From: Candidatus Thiothrix sulfatifontis
GTDB taxonomy: Bacteria > Pseudomonadota > Gammaproteobacteria > Thiotrichales > Thiotrichaceae
Reading direction: 5' to 3'
NCBI GenBank assembly: GCA_022828425.1
Contig: CP094685.1
Location: 2,046,001 to 2,110,000 of the forward strand
Length of the DNA: 64,000 bases
The translations under genes were made by a program, and so were the position numbers. Numbering within the stretch: position 1 is the stretch's first letter; the number at the start of each line of letters is the position of its first letter. The notes under the pieces were generated by a model. It worked only from the letters and a program-made list of their open reading frames with translations, did not search any database and was not told where the DNA came from. Below are positions 53,077 to 62,194 of this stretch, piece after piece.

Positions 53077-54179
53077 ACCTGCTCCCTGAGCGTAGTCGAA
53101 CGGTCACTGAGCGAAGCCGAAGTGCCGTGTGTGCCAAACAGCTTGACATCGCCTTGCCAGAAATCGGGGTGACTCAAATACCAATCTAGCGTTTTCGCCA
53201 AGCCACTTTGGAAGGTTTCCGCCGGTACATACCCCAATTCGCTACAAATCTTACTGTTATCAATCGCGTAACGGCGGTCATGCCCCGGACGATCCGTTAC
53301 GTACACAATGTGCTGATTGTGTGGTACGTGCGGCGAATCCGGGAAACGCGCATCCAATAATGCGCACAATTCGTGGATCAGGCTCAGGTTCGCCTGCTCA
53401 TTATTGCCGCCGATATTGTAAGTTTCGCCGATGCGTCCAGTACGAATAATCAGGTCAATGCCACGGTTATGGTCATCCACATACAACCAGTCGCGGATTT
53501 GCTGCCCATCGCCATAAATCGGCACGGGTTTGCCTTGCAACAGGTTGGAAATCGCCAGCGGAATCAGCTTTTCAGGGTACTGATACGGGCCGTAATTGTT
53601 GGAGCAATTGCTGGTCGTGGTCTGCAAACCGTAGGTGTGCTGGTAGGCACGTACCACGTGATCAGACGCAGCTTTGCTGGCAGCATACGGCGAATTCGGC
53701 GCGTAGGGCGTGATTTCGGTGAAGGCAGGGTCAGTGGCGGACAATGTGCCATACACTTCATCGGTGGAGACGTGATGGAAACGGTGTACAAACCCCGGTT
53801 TCTCATCCAACCACACGGTTTTTGCCGCTTTCAGCAAGCTGTGTGTGCCATCAATATTGGTTTTCAGAAACGCATCGGGGCCATAAATTGAGCGGTCAAC
53901 GTGCGATTCCGCAGCGAAATGCACAATCGTGTCGATGGTTTCCTCGCGCAGCAATTGCTCTACCAGCGGCTGATCCAGAATGTCGCCATGCACGAAGCGG
54001 AAATTGGCTTGCCCTTCCAGCGGCTGCAAATTTTCGTAGCGTCCGGCGTAGGTCAGCGCATCCAGAATCACCAAACGGGTGTCTGGGTATTGTTGCAACC
54101 AAAAATGCACGAAATTTGTGCCGATAAAGCCTGCGCCGCCAGTGACGAGCACGTTATGAGGTGTGTATGTCGTTGTCAT
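53073..54179 (-). CDS. rfbB: dTDP-glucose 4,6-dehydratase
   Basis: 368 residues. VLVTGGAGFIGTNFVHF (Rossmann loop), HFAAESHVDRSI, the catalytic SPYAASKAASDH (YxxxK) and GDGQQIRDWLYVDDH. Second step of dTDP-L-rhamnose synthesis. The last 17 residues (TSASLSDRSTTLREQV) do not belong to the enzyme family and are encoded by a tandem pair of dispersed repeats. Confidence 0.96.
   Translation of the reverse strand: MTTTYTPHNVLVTGGAGFIGTNFVHFWLQQYPDTRLVILDALTYAGRYENLQPLEGQANFRFVHGDILDQPLVEQLLREETIDTIVHFAAESHVDRSIYGPDAFLKTNIDGTHSLLKAAKTVWLDEKPGFVHRFHHVSTDEVYGTLSATDPAFTEITPYAPNSPYAASKAASDHVVRAYQHTYGLQTTTSNCSNNYGPYQYPEKLIPLAISNLLQGKPVPIYGDGQQIRDWLYVDDHNRGIDLIIRTGRIGETYNIGGNNEQANLSLIHELCALLDARFPDSPHVPHNQHIVYVTDRPGHDRRYAIDNSKICSELGYVPAETFQSGLAKTLDWYLSHPDFWQGDVKLFGTHGTSASLSDRSTTLREQV
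53086..53121. repeat. tandem dispersed repeats CTGAGCGNAGYCGAA, copies 1 and 2
   Basis: CTGAGCGTAGTCGAA (53086-53100) and CTGAGCGAAGCCGAA (53107-53121), 21 bases apart. They occupy the 3' end of rfbB and are translated in frame. A third copy is at 51172 in the same operon. Confidence 0.8.
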
Positions 54180-55051
54180 GCTGTTACGTTTTGTTGTTTC
54201 AATTGAGTAAGCATCTGCCGCAAGCTAGTGCGCCAATGCGGTAGAGTGTAGCCCAGTAATGTTTCGGTTGCGCGTCTATCCATCACGCTGAAGGCGGGGC
54301 GACGCGCGGGCGTTGGGTATTCGTCGGTGCGCAGCGGCTTGATGGGGATGGCTTTGTCGAGCAATCCCAGCGCCAGTGCTTCTTCCTGAATAGCCACGGC
54401 GAAATCGTACCAGCTTGCCACGCCATTATCGGCGCAGTGCAAGATACCCTGTGGTTTTTGGACGATGAATGCCCACAGCGTTGCTGCGAGTGTACCTGTC
54501 CACGTCGGTGTGCCGATTTGATCGGCGACCACGCCAAGGGAATCGCGTTCGCGCATCAGGCGTAGCATGGTTTTGACGAAATTGTTGCCGTAAGCCGAAT
54601 ACAGCCACGACGTGCGTACAATAGCTGCACTGGGGCAGGCGGCTTGTACGGCTTGTTCTCCCGCCAGTTTGCTTGCGCCGTAAACGCCAAGTGGTTTCGC
54701 CATAGCGTTCGGCAGGTACGGGGTGGATTGCAGCCCGTCAAACACAAAATCGGTCGAGATTTGCAGCAGATAATAATCAAACAACGCGGATTGTGCTGCA
54801 AAAGTTTGTGCGGCAGCGTGGTTGATCAGGTAGGCGTTTGCTGTGTCTGTTTCAGCTTTATCGACGGCGGTATAGGCAGCACCGTTGATAACGACATCGG
54901 GACGATGTTGTTCCAGTGCATTGATAACCTGTTGCGGATCGGTAATATCCAGCGTATCCCGATCTGTCGCAATCAGGGTGATACCCGCAGGGCAGGTGGC
55001 TTGCAATTCCGAACCAAGTTGCCCGTGTGCGCCAGTGAGTAATATTTTCAT
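54176..55051 (-). CDS. rfbD: dTDP-4-dehydrorhamnose reductase
   Basis: 291 residues, RmlD type. ILLTGAHGQLGSELQ, TDRDTLDITD, VVINGAAYTAVDKAE, the catalytic YGASKLAGEQAV and WLYSAYGNNF. Last step of dTDP-L-rhamnose synthesis. Overlaps both neighbours by 4 bases. Confidence 0.96.
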   Translation of the reverse strand: MKILLTGAHGQLGSELQATCPAGITLIATDRDTLDITDPQQVINALEQHRPDVVINGAAYTAVDKAETDTANAYLINHAAAQTFAAQSALFDYYLLQISTDFVFDGLQSTPYLPNAMAKPLGVYGASKLAGEQAVQAACPSAAIVRTSWLYSAYGNNFVKTMLRLMRERDSLGVVADQIGTPTWTGTLAATLWAFIVQKPQGILHCADNGVASWYDFAVAIQEEALALGLLDKAIPIKPLRTDEYPTPARRPAFSVMDRRATETLLGYTLPHWRTSLRQMLTQLKQQNVTA

Positions 55052-55596
55052 GCGAATTTGTCCGCCTCTTGCCAGTTTTTACCCGCTTCATCTTTGGCAG
55101 AAATCGTGGGCTGTGCGCCATTGATCAACGGCCATTCGATGCCTACAGTCGGGTCATCCCAGCGCAAACTGCGGTCGTAAGCGGGGGCGTAAAAGTCGGT
55201 GCATTTGTACAAAAAATCCGCCGATTCGCTCATCACATAAAAGCCGTGCGCAAAACCGGGCGGAATCCACAACATGTGATGGTTGTCAGCGGACAGTTCT
55301 GCCCCTGCCCATTGCCCAAAAGTGGGTGAGCATTGACGTAAATCCACCGCCACATCAAACACTTTGCCGCTGGTAACACGCACGAGCTTGCCTTGCGGGT
55401 TTTGGATTTGGTAGTGCATTCCGCGCAAAATGCCTTGACCGGAGCGGCTGTGATTGTCTTGAACGAAGTTTAGGTTTAAACCCGCATCCGCAAACGTTTT
55501 GCTGTTCCACGTTTCCAGAAAAAAGCCGCGTGCGTCGCCGAACACCTGCGGTTCGAGAATGAGTACGTCGGGGATATTGGTGGGGATAATCTTCAT
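55048..55596 (-). CDS. rfbC: dTDP-4-dehydrorhamnose 3,5-epimerase
   Basis: 182 residues, RmlC cupin. [37 protein letters not shown] (catalytic His) and [21 protein letters not shown] are diagnostic. ATG 55596 overlaps the rfbA stop; the longer frame to 55692 lies inside rfbA. Confidence 0.96.
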   Translation of the reverse strand: MKIIPTNIPDVLILEPQVFGDARGFFLETWNSKTFADAGLNLNFVQDNHSRSGQGILRGMHYQIQNPQGKLVRVTSGKVFDVAVDLRQCSPTFGQWAGAELSADNHHMLWIPPGFAHGFYVMSESADFLYKCTDFYAPAYDRSLRWDDPTVGIEWPLINGAQPTISAKDEAGKNWQEADKFA

Positions 55597-56480
55597 TTCA
55601 GCAATTCCGTGATATATACGCCGTAACCGCTCTTTTTCAAGGGTTCGGCGAGTTGTAGCAATTGTTCGTCGCCGATATAGCCCATGCGCCATGCGACTTC
55701 TTCGGGGCAGGCAATTTTTAGCCCTTGGCGTTCTTCAATGACGCGGATGTAGTTGGACGCATCCAGCAGGGAAGCGTGTGTGCCGGTATCCAACCACGCC
55801 GTGCCGCGTTTGAGCATTTCCACCTGCAATTGCCCGCGTTCCAGATACATCTGGTTGACGGTGGTGATTTCGAGTTCACCGCGATGGGAAGGGCGGACTT
55901 CACGTGCCACATCCACAATCTGATTGTCGTAGAAATACAAGCCGGTTACGGCGTAATTAGAACGTGGTTTCTCCGGCTTTTCTTCAATACTGAGTGCTTT
56001 GCCGTTAGCATCGAATTCGGCGACACCGTAACGTTCGGGGTCTTTGACGTAGTAAGCGAACACGGTTGCGCCGGAGGTTTGTTGCGCAACGGTTTGCAAG
56101 CGACTGGATAGCCCTTCGCCGTAGTAAATATTGTCGCCCAGAATCAGCGTCGCGGGTGAATTGCCGAGGAAATCAGCGCCGATGATGAAGGCTTGCGCCA
56201 AGCCATCCGGCGAGGGTTGCACTGCGTATTCAATGTTCAGCCCCCATTGCGCCCCATCGCCCAGCAAGTGTTGGAATTGCGCCGAATCTTCGGGGGTGGT
56301 GATTATGAGAATATCGCGGATACCGGCGAGCATTAGCACGGTCAGCGGGTAATAAATCATCGGTTTGTCGTAGATTGGCATCAGTTGTTTGCTGACAGCA
56401 CGGGTCAGGGGGTAGAGGCGTGTGCCACTGCCGCCTGCGAGGATAATGCCCTTGCGTTGATGGGAACGGTTATGTTGCAT
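55593..56480 (-). CDS. rfbA: glucose-1-phosphate thymidylyltransferase
   Basis: 295 residues, Rml[17 protein letters not shown] (nucleotide loop), [30 protein letters not shown] and [17 protein letters not shown]. First step of dTDP-L-rhamnose synthesis and first gene of the minus-strand exopolysaccharide operon, which continues through at least twelve genes with mostly 1-4 base overlaps. Confidence 0.97.
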   Translation of the reverse strand: MQHNRSHQRKGIILAGGSGTRLYPLTRAVSKQLMPIYDKPMIYYPLTVLMLAGIRDILIITTPEDSAQFQHLLGDGAQWGLNIEYAVQPSPDGLAQAFIIGADFLGNSPATLILGDNIYYGEGLSSRLQTVAQQTSGATVFAYYVKDPERYGVAEFDANGKALSIEEKPEKPRSNYAVTGLYFYDNQIVDVAREVRPSHRGELEITTVNQMYLERGQLQVEMLKRGTAWLDTGTHASLLDASNYIRVIEERQGLKIACPEEVAWRMGYIGDEQLLQLAEPLKKSGYGVYITELLK

Positions 56481-56607
56481 GTCTAAAGCCTACCAGCGTG
56501 CTGACTCGAAAGCCGCCTATTGTAGACAAACCCACAGAAATTTCAGCTAATTCCAGTAATCGAGTACACTCATAATGACTAAAAACACCGTTGAGAGGAG
56601 AATCTTC

Positions 56608-57585
56608 ATGAAACATTTACCTAAAAACGCCATCGTGTTGTCTACCAGCTTGCTACTGAGTCTCAGCCTGAGCGCGAGCGCCGTTGACAAAAACGTACAC
56701 CAAGAGTTATTGGATAAGCATAAGCCAGAAAAAATTTCCGAACACGTTTACGTGATTCACGGACCTACCGGCTATCCGAATAAAGAAAATCAAGGATTTA
56801 TGAATAATCCCGGTTTCATTGTCACCGACAAAGAAGTGGCGGTGATTGACCCCGGTTCGAGTGCTGCCATCGGTCGCGCCGTATTAGCCCACATTCGTAA
56901 AGTGACCGATAAGCCGATTACGCAAGTGTTTACCACGCACGTACACGGTGATCATTGGTTGGGCAATCAAGCCTTTAAGGAAGAAAATCCTGACGTGAAA
57001 TTTTTCGCGCACCCCACCATGATTGAAGAGGCGACCAATGGCGCGGCGGCAGAATGGATCAACACGATGGATACCCTAACCGAAAAAGCAACGGCGGGTA
57101 CAGAAGCGATTATTCCTACCGAAGTCTTAGCCAATGCGCAGGAAATCAAAGTCGGCTATCTGACTTTGAAAGCACACATTATCGAGGGCAAAGTGCATTC
57201 GGCAACCGATGTGATGTACGAAGTCGTCGGCGAAAAAGTGCTGTTCACCGGCGATAATATCAATAACAAACGGATTGTGCGCATGGATGACGGCAGTTTC
57301 GTTGGTAGTATCAAAGCCGCCGAACACGCTCTAACTTTGGATGTCGACAAAATTGTGCCGGGGCATGGACACACGGGCACTAAAAATGTCCTGACGTATT
57401 ACCGCGATTACCTGAGCAAGGTGTATAGCTCCGTCAAAGAAATGCGCAACGAGATGGAAGCGCACGAAATGAAGCCGAAAATCGCGGAAAAATTGGCAGA
57501 TTACAAGGATTGGCAGGGGCTAGACGAAGAGCTGGGCAAGCACATCAGTTTGTCTGTGTTAGAGGCGGAACAGGAAGACTTCTAG
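56608..57585 (+). CDS. periplasmic MBL-fold metallohydrolase
   Basis: 325 residues with a signal peptide (NAIVLSTSLLLSLSLSASA). Metallo-beta-lactamase fold: THVHGDHWLGN (HxHxDH), the third metal site near GKVHSATDV, FTGDNINNKRI and PGHGHTGTK. The layout resembles SoxH or quinoprotein-relay MBL proteins; the substrate is unknown. ATG 56608 follows GAGAGGAG. Divergent from the exopolysaccharide operon. Confidence 0.9.
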   Translation: MKHLPKNAIVLSTSLLLSLSLSASAVDKNVHQELLDKHKPEKISEHVYVIHGPTGYPNKENQGFMNNPGFIVTDKEVAVIDPGSSAAIGRAVLAHIRKVTDKPITQVFTTHVHGDHWLGNQAFKEENPDVKFFAHPTMIEEATNGAAAEWINTMDTLTEKATAGTEAIIPTEVLANAQEIKVGYLTLKAHIIEGKVHSATDVMYEVVGEKVLFTGDNINNKRIVRMDDGSFVGSIKAAEHALTLDVDKIVPGHGHTGTKNVLTYYRDYLSKVYSSVKEMRNEMEAHEMKPKIAEKLADYKDWQGLDEELGKHISLSVLEAEQEDF

Positions 57586-57587
57586 GC

Positions 57588-58544
57588 TTACTCGCACAAC
57601 ATATCCTGAATATCCATGCTAAAGTTTTCCAGAACCGCAGCGCTGTCTTCGGGGCTGCGCTTCTGGACTTCCTCATAGAAAAAACGAATCGACATTTCCA
57701 TGCTGATGCCATCTTGTAATAGCGCTAACGTTTCTCGGCCGATGCGCAATAGGGTGACATTGGCTTCCAATAATGGCACGGTTTGGAAATAAAAATCGCG
57801 TACCTGTTTACAGATTAATTCGTCATGAATTTCCAGAAAAACATCGCCTTGTTGCCGCTGCATAATGGGCGCAAGCATCAGCAATGTGGCTTTTTCGGGC
57901 AGCAAAACGAGGTTCGGAAACAGGCTGTGCGGCGTGAAACTGGCGCGTGAAAAAAAGTACAACCGCTTGTGGTGGCGTTGCCGAAAATGCTCCACATAGC
58001 GTTCCAAAATGCTGTCGCGTTGCGCGTAACCGTAGCGACTGATCGGCGAGAAAATGAAACTCAACAGGGAATCCAGCGTATGCAGGTGCGTTTCGCAATA
58101 ATCGGGTTGTGCGATTTGCTTGAAGCGGCGGTTGGTGGCTTGATTTACCATGAAAAATGAGGAAGGAAAGTGGCTGTAAGCGAGGATGCGCCCGGCTTCT
58201 TCCATGCGAGTGAAGTAGTCATCGGCATCACTATCCGTCGAAAATTGTTTCAAACAGAAGGCGTTTTTGTGCAGGGAACGGAAGTGTGGTTTCAGCAAAT
58301 CGTCAATATCCGTGCCAAAAAATTGCGAATAACCCAGCAATTCAGGCACATCTAGGGTGGATTTTTCCAGCTCAATCCGCGCAATGTCGGGTTGTTGAAT
58401 GACGAAGCCATGTTTCATGTAAGGCTTGATCAATGTTTGCAGCGCTTGTGCTAAACCTGCTTGACTTAGCCCCTTGATTTGTCGCAATGCCTTGAGGCGT
58501 TTGCCATCCTGCGGGATGTGCCGATTCTGTGTATCTGCTTGCAT
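57588..58544 (-). CDS. XRE-family transcriptional regulator with long C-terminal domain
   Basis: 318 residues. An N-terminal helix-turn-helix (GKRLKALRQIKGLSQAGLAQAL, then QPDIARIELEKS; the turn is interrupted by a longer loop) is followed by about 230 residues without recognised domain. That C-terminal region is rich in aromatic and Leu residues and may bind a ligand or dimerise. It converges on the MBL gene with a two-base gap. Three ATGCAA repeats lie just upstream. Confidence 0.82.
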   Translation of the reverse strand: MQADTQNRHIPQDGKRLKALRQIKGLSQAGLAQALQTLIKPYMKHGFVIQQPDIARIELEKSTLDVPELLGYSQFFGTDIDDLLKPHFRSLHKNAFCLKQFSTDSDADDYFTRMEEAGRILAYSHFPSSFFMVNQATNRRFKQIAQPDYCETHLHTLDSLLSFIFSPISRYGYAQRDSILERYVEHFRQRHHKRLYFFSRASFTPHSLFPNLVLLPEKATLLMLAPIMQRQQGDVFLEIHDELICKQVRDFYFQTVPLLEANVTLLRIGRETLALLQDGISMEMSIRFFYEEVQKRSPEDSAAVLENFSMDIQDMLCE

Positions 58545-58582
58545 TTGTTTAATTATTGTTTGATCTATTTAAAGATAACAAT

Positions 58583-58608
58583 ATGCAATAAATTTATGCA
58601 ATATGCAA
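58583..58608. promoter_or_regulatory. three ATGCAA repeats, possible XRE operator
   Basis: ATGCAATA at 58583 and 58596, and ATGCAA at 58603, in the AT-rich region directly upstream of the XRE gene. Position and repetition suggest an autoregulatory operator; no binding data. Confidence 0.35.
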
Positions 58609-58718
58609 ATTTTACATAAGTTATAACCTGAATCATAAATGAACAAATGCGTTGTCCGTTTAACCAAGGTTAAGCTAATCTTCGTCGTGCTGATAAACAA
58701 AATATATGGAGACACCCC

Positions 58719-59030
58719 ATGAAAACAATTTCAACAATTGCCATGACGCTCGCGTTGGCGCTGTCACTTGCTGCTTGCACGACGACAACAAGCTCTCCCG
58801 TAGCGGTTAAGTCATCCGTGAATGTAAGCGAACCAGTGGTGGTATTGCGTCATCCTTTCCACCAATTAGCAAGTGATGGTGCGCCTAAACCTATCCCCGT
58901 CAGCACTGATTATGATTCGCCTACGCTGGAGGAGGACGCGCTGGACACGCCACTTTCCATGAAACATACCGTTGTATCTATTTTAGGCCAAATTGTTGTT
59001 GCCTGCGCAAATTCAGGCAACTGTTGGTAA
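58719..59030 (+). CDS. small lipoprotein
   Basis: 103 residues. Signal and lipobox SLAAC give a lipidated N-terminus followed by a Thr-rich linker (TTTTSSPVAV). The remainder has no recognised domain. A C-terminal CANSGNCW leaves two cysteines that could form a disulfide. ATG 58719 follows GGAGA. Function unknown. Confidence 0.75.
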   Translation: MKTISTIAMTLALALSLAACTTTTSSPVAVKSSVNVSEPVVVLRHPFHQLASDGAPKPIPVSTDYDSPTLEEDALDTPLSMKHTVVSILGQIVVACANSGNCW

Positions 59031-59104
59031 GCATCAAGTTAGTTGATATGTTGCGGTGTGGTAAACTGCGCTGCAACATTTTTTGATTCTGGGAGATAAG
59101 CCGC

Positions 59105-59914
59105 ATGAGTACCAAACCTGAGCCGCGCGTGACCGTCACCACTTTGCGCAAGATGAAACGTGAAGGTGAAAAGATTGTCATGCTGACGGCTTACGATGCC
59201 AGTTTTGCCAAAGTGCTCGACGCGCAAGGGGTTGATGTGATTCTGGTCGGTGATTCATTAGGCATGGTGATTCAAGGGCACGCAACCACCGTTCCCGTGA
59301 CGATGGATGACATGGTTTACCACACCCGTGCGGTCACTAAAACTAGCCAACGCGCTTTGGTGATTGGCGATTTACCTTTCATGAGTTACACATCGCCTGA
59401 ATTGGCGCTACGCAATAGTGCACGTTTAATGCAGGAAAGCGGCGCACACATGGTGAAATTAGAAGGCGGTACGCCGCAAGTCGCTACCGTCAGACAACTG
59501 GCGCATCATGGCGTGCCGGTGTGTGCGCATTTGGGTTTGCAACCACAATCGGTTCACAAACTCGGCGGCTATCGGGTGCAAGGTCGCGATGAAGCGGTTG
59601 CCAAACAAATGCTCGACGATGCCATTGCCCTGCAAGAAGCGGGGGCAGATATGTTGGTGTTGGAATGCGTTCCCGTGGCATTGGCAGCACAAATTACCCA
59701 AGCCTTAGAAATTCCAACCATTGGGATTGGGGCAGGGCGCGACTGTGACGGGCAGGTGCTGGTCTTGCACGATATGCTGGGCATTTCACCGCGTGCGCCG
59801 AAGTTTTCCCAAGATTTTATCGGTGCGGGCGCAACCATTCCGCAAGCCGTTGCCGCGTATGTGCAAGCCGTAAAAGCGAGCACATTCCCCGCCGATCAAC
59901 ACTGTTTTTTCTAA
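59105..59914 (+). CDS. panB: 3-methyl-2-oxobutanoate hydroxymethyltransferase
   Basis: 269 residues. [30 protein letters not shown] (in part), DLPFMSY, KLEGG and [20 protein letters not shown] are KPHMT signatures, with metal-binding Asp residues in place. Makes ketopantoate from ketoisovalerate, the product of the ilv pathway also encoded in this window. First gene of panBCD. Confidence 0.97.
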   Translation: MSTKPEPRVTVTTLRKMKREGEKIVMLTAYDASFAKVLDAQGVDVILVGDSLGMVIQGHATTVPVTMDDMVYHTRAVTKTSQRALVIGDLPFMSYTSPELALRNSARLMQESGAHMVKLEGGTPQVATVRQLAHHGVPVCAHLGLQPQSVHKLGGYRVQGRDEAVAKQMLDDAIALQEAGADMLVLECVPVALAAQITQALEIPTIGIGAGRDCDGQVLVLHDMLGISPRAPKFSQDFIGAGATIPQAVAAYVQAVKASTFPADQHCFF

Positions 59915-59924
59915 AGAGTTTTCC

Positions 59925-60791
59925 ATGATTATTGTTCAAGCCATTGATGCACTGCGTGAAGAACTCAAAAGCTGGCGCAGGGCGGGTGAAACCATTGCGT
60001 TTGTGCCGACGATGGGCAACTTACACGCGGGGCATATTGCCTTGGTGAAACGGGCGCAGGAACTGGGCAGCAAAGTGGTGGTATCCATTTTTGTGAACCC
60101 GACGCAATTTGATCGCAAGGAAGATTTGGCGGCATACCCGCGTACTTTGGCGGACGATTGCGGCAAATTGCAAGCGGGTGGGGCGGATTTGGTATTTACG
60201 CCAACGCCCGCGCTGATGTATCCCACGGGCGGTTTAGCCACCAAAGTCGAAGTGCCGGGGATTAGTACGTTGTTGGAAGGGGCTTCGCGCCCCGGTCATT
60301 TTACCGGCGTTTCAACCGTGGTCTGCAAGTTGTTTCACCTAGTGCAGCCGGATGTGGCGGTGTTTGGTGAGAAGGATTTTCAGCAATTGATGGTGATTCG
60401 CCAGATGGTGCGTGATCTGGATATGGATATTCATATCGAAGGTTTGCCGACGGTGCGTGAGGCCGATGGTTTGGCGCTGAGTTCGCGCAATGGCTACCTT
60501 ACCACCGCTGAGCGGAAACTTGCCGCCGGATTGCAGTTGACCCTACGGGAAGTGGTTGACGCACTGCACAAAGGTAGGCAGGATTATATTGCTTTACAAG
60601 CTGAGGCAATGCAGTCACTGGCATCACGCGGTTTCCGACCAGATTATGTGGAAATCCGGCACACAGTAGATTTGCAGCCTGCACAAATTGGGGATGAGAA
60701 GTTGGTAGTGCTAGGGTCAGCATGGCTAGGTAAAGCCCGTTTGATAGATAATATCCGTTTACCATTGAAAAAATTAACAGAAACATCATAA
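59925..60791 (+). CDS. panC: pantothenate synthetase
   Basis: 288 residues. FVPTMGNLHAGHIALVK (HIGH-like), FVNPTQFDRKEDLAAYPRT, GHFTGVSTVVCKLF, GEKDFQQL and LSSRNGYL (KMSKS-like). Joins pantoate to beta-alanine. Eleven bases after panB. Confidence 0.97.
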   Translation: MIIVQAIDALREELKSWRRAGETIAFVPTMGNLHAGHIALVKRAQELGSKVVVSIFVNPTQFDRKEDLAAYPRTLADDCGKLQAGGADLVFTPTPALMYPTGGLATKVEVPGISTLLEGASRPGHFTGVSTVVCKLFHLVQPDVAVFGEKDFQQLMVIRQMVRDLDMDIHIEGLPTVREADGLALSSRNGYLTTAERKLAAGLQLTLREVVDALHKGRQDYIALQAEAMQSLASRGFRPDYVEIRHTVDLQPAQIGDEKLVVLGSAWLGKARLIDNIRLPLKKLTETS

Positions 60792-60840
60792 TAGTATTGC
60801 GCAGAATATTGCTATTTGATTGTTACCAGAGGAATCGCTA

Positions 60841-61221
60841 ATGGAGCTGACGCTTCTCAAATCCAAACTGCACCGTGTTACCGTCACTCATGCTGAGTTG
60901 GACTATGAGGGTTCCTGTGCGATTGATGATAATTTGCTACGTATCGGCAATATCCGCGAATACGAGCAATTGCATATTTACAACATTAGCAATGGCGAAC
61001 GTTTTTCGACGTATGCCATTCGTGCGGAAGCGGGTAGCGGGATTATTTCGATCAATGGGGCGGCGGCGCATAAAGCCAGCACTGGGGATTTGATTATCAT
61101 CTGTACGTATGCCAGTTTTGCCGAGGCAGAAGCCAATTTTCACAAGCCGCAATTGGTGTACGTGGATGCTCAAAATCGGGTAACGCATACGGCAGGGCAA
61201 ATCGCGGTGCAAGCCGCTTAA
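60841..61221 (+). CDS. panD: aspartate 1-decarboxylase
   Basis: 126 residues. Self-cleavage site Gly24-Ser25 in YEGSCAID yields the pyruvoyl cofactor. Also [14 protein letters not shown] at the start and [17 protein letters not shown]. Makes beta-alanine for PanC. ATG 60841 follows GAGGAA; a longer frame from 60820 adds seven residues over the ribosome site. Confidence 0.97.
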   Translation: MELTLLKSKLHRVTVTHAELDYEGSCAIDDNLLRIGNIREYEQLHIYNISNGERFSTYAIRAEAGSGIISINGAAAHKASTGDLIIICTYASFAEAEANFHKPQLVYVDAQNRVTHTAGQIAVQAA

Positions 61222-61597
61222 GACCTGTATTAAAATAATACACTTCGTCGGGAAAAAAGAAAAACCGAGCGTTTGTTGTTATTCTTGTTGCTCGGTACAC
61301 ATTGCATGAACGCATTATTGTTATGATTCTCATCTGTCAGGGGTCTGCTCACCCACGGCAAGATGGTTAAGGTAATGGTCGGCCTGACGTTCTTAACGTG
61401 CAGGCCGACTGGCTTTTTCATAACAGTTCCATCGTCAGCCAAGGCTTGTTATCGTTCTTGTGTGCCCGTCATCCATGCCGTGCATCTTACGGGTTTGGGC
61501 TGAATCCGTACTTAATTCATTAATTTTATTTATGCGCCTATTTTGTTGATTTTTAGGGATTATAGAATTTAATCTGCGGTTCAGTTTTGCCCGCTTC
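61222..61597. other. 376-base intergenic region
   Basis: Lies between panD (plus) and the Sel1 gene (minus), which converge. It contains one strong hairpin (61378-61418) and a weaker CCGAGC/GCTCGG pair near 61265-61295. No coding gene is convincing; a 76-codon minus-strand frame at 61435-61665 overlaps the Sel1 gene. Confidence 0.6.
61378..61418. terminator. strong hairpin with T run between panD and the Sel1 gene
   Basis: GTCGGCCTG-ACGTT (61378-61391), loop CTT, AACGT-G-CAGGCCGAC (61395-61409), with a single bulged G, then TGGCTTTTT. It is a good terminator but lies 155 bases after panD, so it could also end a separate small RNA. Confidence 0.7.
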
Positions 61598-62041
61598 TTA
61601 CCCCAAATCATCGAAACCAGCGAGTTTGTAGAGGCGTTTAGCTTCTTCCATATCTTGCGGAACACCGCTGCCTTGTTGGTACATTAAGGCGAGTGTTGTG
61701 AGAGAGCCTTGTAGCCCCTGCGCACCGGCTTGACGAAACCAGTTTGCGGCTTTTTCGCCGTTTTTTTCCGCGCATTCGCCTTCTAAGTACATAAAACCTA
61801 GGCCATGCTGAGCCAAACCGTAACCCTGTTCCGCCGAAGCTTTCATGAGATCGAAAGCTTTGGCTTCATTACGCACGGTGCCAAGACCGTTTTGATGCAT
61901 AATGGCGCACAGGTGTTGTGCTACCTTATCGCCCTGATCCGCGAACGGGGACAGCATTTGCATGGCACGCGAGAAATGCTTGGCTTCAAATGCTGCCATG
62001 CCGCTGGCGAAATCCATAGACTCATTATCGATTTGTGACAC
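61598..62041 (-). CDS. Sel1-repeat protein
   Basis: 147 residues made of Sel1/TPR-like helix pairs (KVAQHLCAIMHQNGLGTVRN; GYGLAQHGLGFMYLEGECAEKN; GSLTTLALMYQQGSGVPQDMEEAKRLY). No signal peptide is seen, so it is probably cytosolic and protein-binding. Start GTG 62041 is supported by AAGGAG six bases upstream. Confidence 0.88.
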   Translation of the reverse strand: MSQIDNESMDFASGMAAFEAKHFSRAMQMLSPFADQGDKVAQHLCAIMHQNGLGTVRNEAKAFDLMKASAEQGYGLAQHGLGFMYLEGECAEKNGEKAANWFRQAGAQGLQGSLTTLALMYQQGSGVPQDMEEAKRLYKLAGFDDLG

Positions 62042-62194
62042 GGGAATCTCCTTGAACGTAAAATTGATTTTTGATCTTAGCGCATTCTGGTCGGTGTTCT
62101 GAAATAGCCCGCCGGGGTATCAGTGTTACCCCTAGAGGGATATTCAGAAACCGGGACGCGCTTCTTAAACTTCCGCGATATGGAAAATACCACG

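Noticed and set aside
61435..61665. 76-codon minus-strand ORF
   Set aside because: Overlaps the Sel1 gene, has no ribosome site, and its basic composition resembles translated AT-rich intergenic DNA.
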